DNA of 64,000 nucleotides from Bimuria novae-zelandiae CBS 107.79 (lineage: Eukaryota > Ascomycota > Dothideomycetes > Pleosporales > Didymosphaeriaceae), in the NCBI GenBank assembly GCA_010015655.1, contig ML976662.1:144255-208254 (forward strand), read 5' to 3'. Below, piece by piece: positions 1 to 7,942 of this stretch. The translations under genes were made by a program, and so were the position numbers. The notes under the pieces are model-generated. The model was given only the letters and a program-made list of their open reading frames with translations, searched no databases and was not told where the DNA came from. Numbering within the stretch: the first letter of the stretch is position 1; every line of letters begins with the position of its first letter.

Positions 1-86
1 AAAAAATAGACCGACCCTCAGATATTACGCCCGCTAGGTCTCGTGCTGAGGCTGCACGTCCCATACAGTCTGAGCGCAACGGGAGC

Positions 87-2081
87 ATGTTTGCTCGCCT
101 GCATCAAGCGCCCCCAATTGCGTTGACTACGCCGGCTAGACATCCACGCACAACGGCTCCACCTGTCGCTCCACAAGTCTCGAGCGGCCTGCCTTGCGGC
201 ATAGGGGGATGTATGAGGTCTTTCGCATCCGTAGCAGCGTTGGGCCAGCACCAGAAGGACAGCCATAGCAGCTTGATCTGCGACATACGTGACTGTGGAA
301 AGGTATTCAAGACCGAATCTGAGTTGAACCTCCACAAGCAAACGATTCATCGCACCAGCTTCCCATGTGGCATCAACAACTGTGGAGATTCGTTCCAGTC
401 TCAAACCGCCTTGGAAAAGCATCAGAAGGATGCACACAAAGACTTCATATGCGGTGTAGGTGGCTGTCGCAGCAAGTTCTCGACCGAAGTCGCTTTGGAA
501 TCACACAAGAAAGCCGTTCATACCGTAGTATGCAATGTCCGTGGCTGCGAAAAGTCGTTTGCAACCGAGGCGGAGTTGAAGCAGCACAAAAAGGACGGTC
601 ACAGCTTTGGCAGTGAAGGCTCTGGTACGCAAGGCAGACCATCACGTCCAGTATCAGTGGCATCATCTCGACCAGCGGCACTGCTCACGCCTCCGCTCAC
701 GGCTTCAGGATCGGCTAGCCATTCTCACACTACACCTGCAGCACAGTCTACATCTGCTCAAACTGCACCCGCACGATCAGCCGCGACTGCTTCACCATCT
801 TCCCAGACCGCTTCCTTAGGCTCATTCAGTTGTGATGTTCGCGGATGTGGTATGACTTTCCGGTCCGAAGCCGGATTGAATGTGCACAAGGCGGATAGTC
901 ATAGCGTAGGTGGTCAAGGACTGGATCTCCGTGGACGAGACTCGTGGATGCTCCCTCAAAATGTGCGCAATCAACTTCGAGAGGCAGGTGTGCGGCGGCC
1001 ACCCGGGCCGCCTCCGCAGCAATCCCGGCGTGCGCCGATGGACAATGGACGTCGTGCTCCTGCCCCGGCTGCAAGTGTGCCTAGGCATCCACCAGCGTTC
1101 ATAGGCACTGCACATCGACCTCCGCAGAATCAGGCCCATACATCTTTGCCGCCTGCCAACGCCTCTTCCAGTGCTCTTTCTATCGGAGGCCCTGCCGAGA
1201 TAGAGCAGGCCAATCAGCTTCACGGCAGTATCATGCGACTGCTCATCAACGCAGACTTCGATATCCGCCATGATGGTTGTATTGTCTATGACGGGATGTC
1301 GTGGATCCGTATTTGTGTAGTCAAGCAGAATGAGGTCGTCGGCATGTTCGATCAACTCGTTCATCTGCGCCAGCAACTCCAAGCGAAATATCATCTGTCT
1401 CATCCAAAGACTTTCGCGAAGGACTACGAAAATACGGTCTACCCCGCTTCAGAACCCGAGTACCTACCTGAAGCGCGAGCCGGTATGCCTGGCTTAGGTG
1501 TCGTCGCACTATGCTGCAGCAAGATCGAATTGCATGACGGGCGGGAAGAAGTCGTCAAAATTGCTACCATCGATGTTCTTACCGGCCGGACGCTGATGCA
1601 CTATGTCGTCTGCACAGATCCCACAGTGATAGTCAAGGATTGGCGCAGTAGCACCACCGGGCTCACGGCCTTCCAGGACATTGAACTTTACCGAACGCAG
1701 AGGTTCAAAGTGCTCAAGGGTTGGCAGGCAGCACGCGCTGCATTGTGCAAGTTTGTCGACAAGAACACGATTCTCCTCGGATGCAACTTGCGTAGCGATC
1801 TCGACGCGCTCCGTATCATTCATGGGCGGTCCGTTGATCTGCTCAAGCTGGTCGAGAAAGCTGCCGGCGGCCCGCTATCTCGGCAGCAACTTCGTCTCGA
1901 CCCTCTCATGCGCGACCTCCCACAAGTTAACCTCCGATCCAACACCGGCCCCGGTCGGGATTGTCTGCAGGATGCTTACGCTGTGCGAGAACTCGCTCTT
2001 TGGTCTATTAAAAATCATGACCAGTTTGTCAAGTATGCGAAGCAGAAGTCGCTCGATTACCAGCGGGTATCGAGCTTGTAA
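87..2081 (+). CDS. C2H2 zinc-finger protein with degenerate REX/GOR-type exonuclease domain
   Basis: Not a named gene. Five closely spaced C2H2 fingers (pattern C-x4-C-x12-H-x4-H) occupy residues about 37-172 and a sixth about 250-272. A low-complexity Pro/Ser/Thr/Ala linker separates them from a C-terminal RNase H-like domain (about residues 455-650). That domain has the layout of the REX4/GOR exonucleases: a strand ending TIDVLTG, the LRSDLDAL block and a final DAYAVREL block. Catalytic motif I, normally Asp-x-Glu, reads Cys476-Cys477-Ser478, and the last motif has Arg where His is usual, so nuclease activity is doubtful; nucleic-acid binding is the likelier role (inference). The first ATG in the window is given, but the frame is open to base 3 and a possible splice acceptor (TAG) lies at 7-9, so the 5' end may lie outside the window. 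It is tail-to-tail with the next gene. Confidence 0.8.
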   Translation: MFARLHQAPPIALTTPARHPRTTAPPVAPQVSSGLPCGIGGCMRSFASVAALGQHQKDSHSSLICDIRDCGKVFKTESELNLHKQTIHRTSFPCGINNCGDSFQSQTALEKHQKDAHKDFICGVGGCRSKFSTEVALESHKKAVHTVVCNVRGCEKSFATEAELKQHKKDGHSFGSEGSGTQGRPSRPVSVASSRPAALLTPPLTASGSASHSHTTPAAQSTSAQTAPARSAATASPSSQTASLGSFSCDVRGCGMTFRSEAGLNVHKADSHSVGGQGLDLRGRDSWMLPQNVRNQLREAGVRRPPGPPPQQSRRAPMDNGRRAPAPAASVPRHPPAFIGTAHRPPQNQAHTSLPPANASSSALSIGGPAEIEQANQLHGSIMRLLINADFDIRHDGCIVYDGMSWIRICVVKQNEVVGMFDQLVHLRQQLQAKYHLSHPKTFAKDYENTVYPASEPEYLPEARAGMPGLGVVALCCSKIELHDGREEVVKIATIDVLTGRTLMHYVVCTDPTVIVKDWRSSTTGLTAFQDIELYRTQRFKVLKGWQAARAALCKFVDKNTILLGCNLRSDLDALRIIHGRSVDLLKLVEKAAGGPLSRQQLRLDPLMRDLPQVNLRSNTGPGRDCLQDAYAVRELALWSIKNHDQFVKYAKQKSLDYQRVSSL

Positions 2082-2498
2082 TCAGCGCTACATAGATTCG
2101 ATAACGGTTTGATGACGCATGGTGGGTTGTTGCGGAATACACGATAGAGACCAAGCACGTCGCAAACTTTTGTCTTTGATGGATAACCGTTCAAGAGGCT
2201 ACAGATTGGAAATGGGAATACTCACGCAATGAACGAAACGATTTGAGGTGAACATGGAAGGAAAGCAACGTTTGGAACATGTATCGGAACTAGAAAATTG
2301 ACCCCAGAAAAGCTAGTATCAGACGGCTTGCGGTGTATGCAATCTATCAGAAAAAATCATATCGAATACCTCGCTTGCCTCCATAATGACTTTGCGTGAT
2401 GTGATGAATGTGGCTGTTATTTTAGCTACGTCCTCTACAGCTTCCTGCTCATATATACAATCCACCACCATCCACATCCCTCTCTCCCACACCCCCAC
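2082..2498. other. intergenic, convergent 3' ends
   Basis: About 417 bp between two convergent genes. It contains presumably both 3' untranslated regions. I see no gene, repeat or RNA here. Confidence 0.6.
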
Positions 2499-3275
2499 CT
2501 ACGCCTTCCTCGCCTCCTCCTTCTCCACAACATCCACCACAAACGCACCTCCCAGCAAGATCGCCGGCTCCTCCACACTATGATGCTCATAACTCAGCGT
2601 CCCCACACCTCCCGCCTCCAAAATCAAACTCGGATTATCCCTCAACTCCTTGCCGACCCACCTCGCGGCGAACGCCCTCAAAATATGCCCATGCGCCACG
2701 ATCAGCACATCATTCGGTCCCGACCCATCCTCGCCCTTCCACCCGGCGCCTTTCCCAAACCGCCCCTCATGAAACTTTGCCCTTAAATCCGCAATCAGCG
2801 CGTCAAGCCGCCTCGTAACGTCCTCAGGCGACTCCCCACCCGGACACCCATCGCGCCAAATATCCCAGTCCGTCGGCAGCCCCTGCTCAGCCCTCAACTC
2901 ACGGATACGCGCGCTAGTCAGACCCTCATAATCGCCATAATCCCACTCCCTAACCGCCTCCGTGATCACTATCCTCGCAGCGCAGCGCACGCCGTTCTCG
3001 GCGGGGGGTACGTCAGGGTTCCAGGGGTAGCGCTCGCGGCAGCCGAGGTCGAGCAGCTCGAGGGTGCGCTGGGCGCGGCGACGCGGCGAGACGTAGATGT
3101 GCGCGAGGTTGCCAGGGACGATGAGGCGGTCGGAGCCGACGAGCGCCTTGCCGGTTGCGCGGATGCGGGATTCGCCGTTTGCGGTGAGGGGGAGCTCGGT
3201 TGTGCCCGTGTGTCGGCCGTTGAGGGACCATTCGGTTTCGCCGTGGCGGATTATGAAGACGCGCGGGTCGGGCAT
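2499..3275 (-). CDS. SHB17: Sedoheptulose 1,7-bisphosphatase-like histidine phosphatase
   Basis: A 258-aa single-exon protein of the histidine phosphatase (phosphoglycerate mutase-like) superfamily. The catalytic RHGETEW motif is at residues 10-16, the REWDYGDYEG block near residue 112, the WRDGCPGGES block follows, and the second catalytic His is in AHGHILRAFAARW near residue 195. This layout, including the C-terminal LEAGGVGTLSYEHH segment, is that of yeast Shb17, which dephosphorylates sedoheptulose 1,7-bisphosphate and feeds ribose synthesis from glycolytic intermediates. The length is close to that of Shb17 (about 270 aa). The start is supported because the RHG motif lies 9 residues in, as is usual. 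The C-terminus is short and charged. Family assignment is firm; the exact substrate is inferred from family resemblance. Confidence 0.88.
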   Translation of the reverse strand: MPDPRVFIIRHGETEWSLNGRHTGTTELPLTANGESRIRATGKALVGSDRLIVPGNLAHIYVSPRRRAQRTLELLDLGCRERYPWNPDVPPAENGVRCAARIVITEAVREWDYGDYEGLTSARIRELRAEQGLPTDWDIWRDGCPGGESPEDVTRRLDALIADLRAKFHEGRFGKGAGWKGEDGSGPNDVLIVAHGHILRAFAARWVGKELRDNPSLILEAGGVGTLSYEHHSVEEPAILLGGAFVVDVVEKEEARKA

Positions 3276-3703
3276 GGTCGTCTTCTGCGCGGAGGAATTG
3301 AAAGGGATCTAGGTGCAGGAGATGGGAATGTTTAGGCAGAGTAGAGCAGAGTTGTGTGGGATATTCAAAGAGGGGGTTCTAGAGAGCGAGAGGTTTTGTG
3401 AGGGTATCCGGGCGTGTGCGGGAGAATTAGATAATTAGATATGACAATTTGGTGATGTATTTTGGGGGGGGGGGGAGGGGTAGCTAATTAGAGCCTTGCC
3501 CCACTACAATCAGCAGCATCTTGCATCTGTCAGAGCTCCGAGCCGTCTAGTCAGCTTTACTCAGCTGTTCACATCAACAGACTCTTCTAGGGTACTGTCT
3601 TTGTGGATTGAAAAAAACAAAAACAAAAAAAACTCAAACAAAAAAACTTCGTACGATTGATTGCGCTAGCTGCATGCCTTTATGAAAGATCCTACCCTAC
3701 CTA
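3276..3703. other. intergenic with homopurine runs
   Basis: About 430 bp between two minus-strand genes. It contains a G-run (about 3464-3480) and an A-rich tract (about 3610-3647), plausibly promoter DNA of the SHB17-like gene. No coding signal was seen. Confidence 0.5.
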
Positions 3704-4486
3704 CTAGTTCTCAACGCATTGGTAGTAAAAGTCTGCAGCTGCACGTTAGCCAGTATGTGTTAGGAGTTGTGCGAATTCGAAACGTACCATTCTGATACAC
3801 ACACGACGCGCCCTTCTCGCACTTTGTGCATCCAGTCCATGGCTTCCCATCCCAGAGTCCTCCACACTGATAGTATAGAGGCACAGGGCACTTTGTACTG
3901 CTCGGTCCAGTAACCTCTGTCTGCGTTTTCGTCGGCTTCTGCGAAGACTTCGTTGTCTACGAAGCTCATTAGTCAACCAAGAAGACGAAATTTTGGAAAC
4001 CAAACAGGCACCAAAAACATACCTTCGTTGGGGTCTCTGGTGGCGGCGTGTACTTCGTTGTTGAGGTTGTCTTCATTGTGGTAGAAGATTTTGTACTTGT
4101 TATCTCCGGTGGAGGCGTATACTTTGTCGTTGAGCTCGTGCCTTTCGTCGTCTTGACGCTGCTCGTCTCAGGCGGCGGCGTGTACCTGCTGGTCGAGCTC
4201 ATCTTTTTGGTGCTGCTGGTCGTCTTGACTGTCGTTTCGGGTTCAGTAGTCGGCTGCGGCCATCCCGAAGGCCACTGGAAGGTTGTTGGTGGGCCGTCAG
4301 TACAGCGGGGACCAAGGCAGGTAATGGTGTATGTGACATCTCCGCCTTGTCGATCTTCCAGCACGTTTGCTGGTACCTAGGTTTCGGTCAGAACTACGTT
4401 GATAGGAATGATCATATGCAGATACGTACTGCAAGGCATCCGACGAAAAGCGTCGAAACGGCAAGGGCCACGTGAGTGAACAACAT
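3704..4486 (-). CDS. Secreted protein with Thr/Ser/Pro linker and C-terminal CBM1 cellulose-binding domain (4 exons)
   Basis: Reconstructed from four exons on the minus strand: 4430-4486, 4023-4376, 3788-3956 and 3704-3738, joining to 204 codons plus stop. All three introns (53, 66 and 49 nt) start GTACGT or GTATGT and have CTGAC, CTAAT or CTAAC branch-like sites. Exon 1 is a signal peptide (MLFTHVALAVSTLFVGCLA). Exon 2 is a linker built on a repeated TPPPE-Thr/Ser unit, expected to be O-glycosylated. Exons 3-4 encode a fungal type 1 carbohydrate-binding module: Cys-x-Val-Pro-Leu-Tyr-Tyr-Gln-Cys-Gly-Gly, then GCTKCEKGASC and the final FYYQC. CBM1 binds crystalline cellulose. No catalytic domain is present, so this is a stand-alone binding protein rather than a cellulase. 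The last acceptor has an in-frame alternative 6 nt downstream. The exon joins are my reading, untested by transcript data. Confidence 0.8.
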
Positions 4487-5667
4487 TTTCGACGGTGGGA
4501 CGTAGGGAATAACTTCAAAGAGAAATAAATACCGATGGAAACCTTGGAGGCGTGATAATAGTCGAATTATATATGCTCGGATCAAGACGCCAGGAAGAGT
4601 GTCTCCTCGGCGTCAATTTGCCTACCATCCTTGGCCAGGCCCATGATAGATTGCTTTTCTTGCCGAGATCTCGTGTATGTACACTCTAGAACAGGAAAGA
4701 AGCTCTATGCGCATCACGTGAGCTTACTGGAAGTTCTACTATATGGATAGGCAGGCGAGGGTTGACGAAATGGAGAGCGGCCCGACGCAGGTAAGCGCAA
4801 TATTAACCCGCATGGGCTTCGTCCATGGATAAAGACAGACCCTGGTAGGCAGCCGCATCTCAGAAGTTTGGAATTCGTCGTGTTCGTTTGACCAGCCTTG
4901 GCGCTATACAGGACTCCAATCTCCAGCCTAGTGTTGCACGACCGCCACATACTGTGCCTGGATCGATGAACGTTCATTCATAAGCAACGCGCAGCTCCAA
5001 GGAACTATAATCTTGGAATACCGTGTTCTATTTTTGGTATTCCCTTTTGCGGATTCCCACCAGTTTAACCGTATATTGATTTGGACATAACCCCTGTTAT
5101 AGGAGCAAGCGAGTCCACCAGCCTGGATGGCGACAAGAAGTCGACCAGATATGGTACGACGGCGAATATAGATAGCGGGGACGACGTCCGGTCCGGTTCG
5201 CACTCGGTTGAAAGGAAGATTCCTCGCGGCGCTGATTGTGCGACATTGGGCGTTGGACAAGCAGTACATTACTGGCAAGATGACTTCACCGAACTTAAAG
5301 TCAAAGAATCATTGTGTCCTCAGTGCATGCGCTAAATCGATAGAAGCCGAGACTAAGTGTGAGGGGCGTAATGACCTATCCACGCTGAGCAGACTGGTGG
5401 AGTGTCTCTTTTGTATCATAGGACCCTTGTGTGGTTGAGCATACGAAGCAGTATCGAGCCCGAGCCAGTATGTCGGCGCCATCTGCATACGATCGAGATG
5501 CAATGGTAACCGGACCAGAACTTCTGCTCAGGCCATCTAAATCGACAAAGCGTCACTTGGATTGATCGGATGCTTTCATAACCCGGTTCCTAGATCTGGG
5601 TGTTGCTGCACGGCTGCAAATTGCAACCGAGCGGGTCGAGCGGAAGTGTCATGACACTAAGTAGTGT
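4487..5667. other. intergenic region, no supported gene
   Basis: About 1.2 kb between the CBM1 gene and the acetyltransferase gene. Several open frames of 60-116 codons occur on both strands, but none has recognisable motifs, and no splice joins to neighbouring frames are convincing. It holds the promoter of the CBM1 gene. Confidence 0.45.
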
Positions 5668-6420
5668 TCATCTCTTTACCGTGCTCACCGAATCCGAATG
5701 TGCCAGAAGATCAGCAACGCCAATCCACTTTCTGACCAGTACGGCACCAGAAGGTTTGAGCTTGTGGTAATAAGCATCCTCTTTCCCAATGATGTCGAAG
5801 CCCCTCTTCTTGTACCACTCCAGTCCTTCTTCGTTGGCTTCCCATACGTGAGCTGTAACACATCTGACTCCATACTTGTCGACAGCCTTGGCGGCCACCT
5901 TCTGTAGCAAATGCGTAGCGATGCCGTGTGATCGGTAGGGGGCGAGGAGACTGATTGTGGATATGTAGAGATTCGCGGAGGGTAAGATACGACATCGAAT
6001 CGCGCCGACAAGACGAGGCTTTGATGTCTCGGAAGGATTTGTACCGTCTGTTGGGGTTGGGTGCCAAAGAGCCATGAGGGTGATGCTGTGGAACGGCTCC
6101 TCCATGGACTCTGTGAAGAAGACTGGCGGGTATGCCACCGGGAGCGTCAAGCCGAGAATACGCTTAAATGACGGTACAAGGTCTGGTGTGAGCAGAGCGA
6201 GCTCGACATTGGCGGGCATTGGAGGCGTGGAGAACAGAGCAGCAGTAGAGGGCTTCGATGGCGGCTTGTTGTCGCACTTTTGAGCTGTGCTAGCGAGGTG
6301 CTTGGGCTCGTCCTGTTGCGCGCGTATCATGGGCGGTGGGACTGGAGCCGGAGAGGACTGATCAGCTTTCACAACAGTCGCAGGCTTCTTGAGCCATGCC
6401 GTTATAGAAGATTGTAGCAT
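5668..6420 (-). CDS. naa50: N-alpha-acetyltransferase 50-like GNAT acetyltransferase
   Basis: A 250-aa single-exon protein. Residues about 72-240 form a GNAT fold closely resembling Naa50/San, the catalytic subunit that acetylates N-terminal Met in the NatA/NatE complex. Visible marks are the acetyl-CoA loop PYRSHGIATHLL (R-x-x-G-x-A type), the substrate-side segment LPVAYPPVFF, then HVWEANEEGLEWYKKRGF and the DAYYHKLKP tail. The family core is about 170 aa; this protein has an extra N-terminal 70 residues rich in Pro, Ser and Lys. That extension begins QSSITAWLKKP, which resembles a degenerate PCNA-interacting (PIP) box. The gene is divergent from MIC19 with about 290 bp between the start codons, so the two may share a promoter region. 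Confidence 0.85.
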   Translation of the reverse strand: MLQSSITAWLKKPATVVKADQSSPAPVPPPMIRAQQDEPKHLASTAQKCDNKPPSKPSTAALFSTPPMPANVELALLTPDLVPSFKRILGLTLPVAYPPVFFTESMEEPFHSITLMALWHPTPTDGTNPSETSKPRLVGAIRCRILPSANLYISTISLLAPYRSHGIATHLLQKVAAKAVDKYGVRCVTAHVWEANEEGLEWYKKRGFDIIGKEDAYYHKLKPSGAVLVRKWIGVADLLAHSDSVSTVKR

Positions 6421-6708
6421 CGCTACTGTAGAGACAGCCCAAATTGGTGAGTGTTATTCCCTAGGGTAGGAAAGGCGAGGACATAAACACCATATCATGA
6501 GCGATCATTCGTATACATGCACCATGAAAGGACTCGTGTGTGTATAGGATACTAATGCGGGTTGCGGGCAAGAGCAGAAACGCGACTTCCGTGCGCGTTA
6601 ACGCTAAACCGTGCCTGTCGTAGCGGCATTTGCACTTGGCAGCCGCGACCCGACTTCTGCCAGCTTCAGCATCCACGGTGACGGCATCCCGCACTTTCAC
6701 AATTCGCC
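6421..6708. promoter_or_regulatory. shared divergent promoter region
   Basis: About 288 bp separate the divergent start codons of the Naa50-like gene and MIC19. Both promoters must lie here. I could not identify a specific motif with confidence. Confidence 0.5.
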
Positions 6709-7423
6709 ATGGGTGCTGAGAACTCGAAACCCGCTGGCGATGTGTCGCAGCACGTCTTCTCCTCGTATGTCCTGCCATCCCTATCCAATTGGTCTGTTTG
6801 CGTGGCTTCCGACACTGACCACATTTTGCGCGCAGAGAAACTCCCGTCCAATTCTCCAATGGCCTAGTCGGTTCACTGCAGAAGAACACGCAGGTAAAAA
6901 GAGCTATATATAGATGCAATCGCGACGAGGAACTGACGCCTGGATGCTACAGACTGACTCTACCCGATCCAAGCAGCAGGAGCTCCAGTACCAGCAGCGC
7001 CTGACACAAGAGCTCGAGAAGCTGCGCGAAAAGGAAGCTCAAAATATCGCCGAACTCTCCAAAACGCTCTCAAACGATGCCGAACAGCCTGCCGAATCGC
7101 CGTCCTTCACCGACCAGCTCAGCGATGTCGCGGAGAAAATTGGCGACGCTACCTCGAGCTCCGCTACCCTCGCCCAGAAGCAGAAGCAGCGAGATATGAG
7201 CAACGCCAGCGTCACCAAGGAAATCGAGGCATTGAGGAAGAAATTGGAGGCGCGGAAAAAGCTGGAGCAAGCAGATCCGCAGGTGAACAAGGCGAAGGAG
7301 GACGTGGTCGCGTGCTTGCGGCTGCACGACCGGCGGCCGCTTGACTGCTGGAAGGAGGTGGAGATCTTCAAGCGGGAAGTAGGCCGGCTGGAGAGGGAGT
7401 TTGTGGAGAAGGCGATAAGATGA
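6709..7423 (+). CDS. MIC19: MICOS complex subunit MIC19 (3 exons)
   Basis: Exons 6709-6764, 6836-6893 and 6953-7423 join to a 194-aa protein. The intron sites are GTATGT...CGCAG and GTAAAA...CTACAG. The spliced N-terminus starts MGAENSKP, a Gly2 N-myristoylation context typical of Mic19, and continues ETPVQFSNGLVGSLQ, a hallmark of the fungal family (DUF1690/AIM13). A long coiled coil follows (about residues 40-145), then a C-terminal CHCH-like segment in which two Cys spaced by ten residues lie within CLRLHDRRPLDCWKEVE. Mic19 sits in the intermembrane space and helps hold cristae junctions as part of MICOS. The ATG at 6914 is not a valid start: it lies inside intron 2. Confidence 0.9.
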
Positions 7424-7942
7424 GTGGGGTCAGATACCCGTTCCCAACCCTATCATGGAGGCTCTTCGAGGACTCTTGACTTTGTACAGATAGATTTCAT
7501 GTTACAACAATTTCTCCAGTATTGTCTTTAAGCAACCAGTTCAGTCGTCCCATATCTCTCATGAATTGCCCCCCAATCCTGCAATCTTGTTTCCGCTCCT
7601 TCAACACCTCTTCTCTCCTGCTGTAACTTTCCGGTTCCTCCTCGACAAACGGATACCTGTTTCACGTAGAACTTTCCCGCACGCTTCGCTTGCCGAACGC
7701 GTATTTGATCCCACATGTTTCTCTTACTTACCTCCTCGCTCACTGGCTTGCAACTGACTTCTCACCTTCACCACTGCCCTCTTCCGCGTTTGCAACTAGA
7801 GCGACCGCCACGTGCTTCTTAACTGAACAGACTCGCTTAGCACCTACAAAACGCGTCCTCCTCGACCGTGCCTCTGCCCTCTATCTTTGCAGTCTTCTCC
7901 CTCCACCCCGCCTGCGGTACGTTCGTCGACCTTGTCATCGGG
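7424..7942. other. intergenic, pyrimidine-rich 5' region
   Basis: About 520 bp between MIC19 and the methyltransferase gene. The second half is strongly C/T-rich on the plus strand, as fungal promoters and 5' leaders often are. No gene was seen. Confidence 0.5.

Noticed and set aside
18..1823. Minus-strand open frames opposite the zinc-finger gene (for example 822-1403 and 1509-1823)
   Set aside because: Antisense shadows of a well supported plus-strand gene; no motifs.
4928..5503. Overlapping frames of 64-116 codons on both strands between the CBM1 and acetyltransferase genes
   Set aside because: No recognisable motif, no splice partners, and competing frames of similar length, as expected by chance.
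6914..6952. ATG at 6914 as the start of the MIC19 protein
   Set aside because: It lies in intron 2; splicing from 6709 gives the myristoylation start and conserved N-terminal block.
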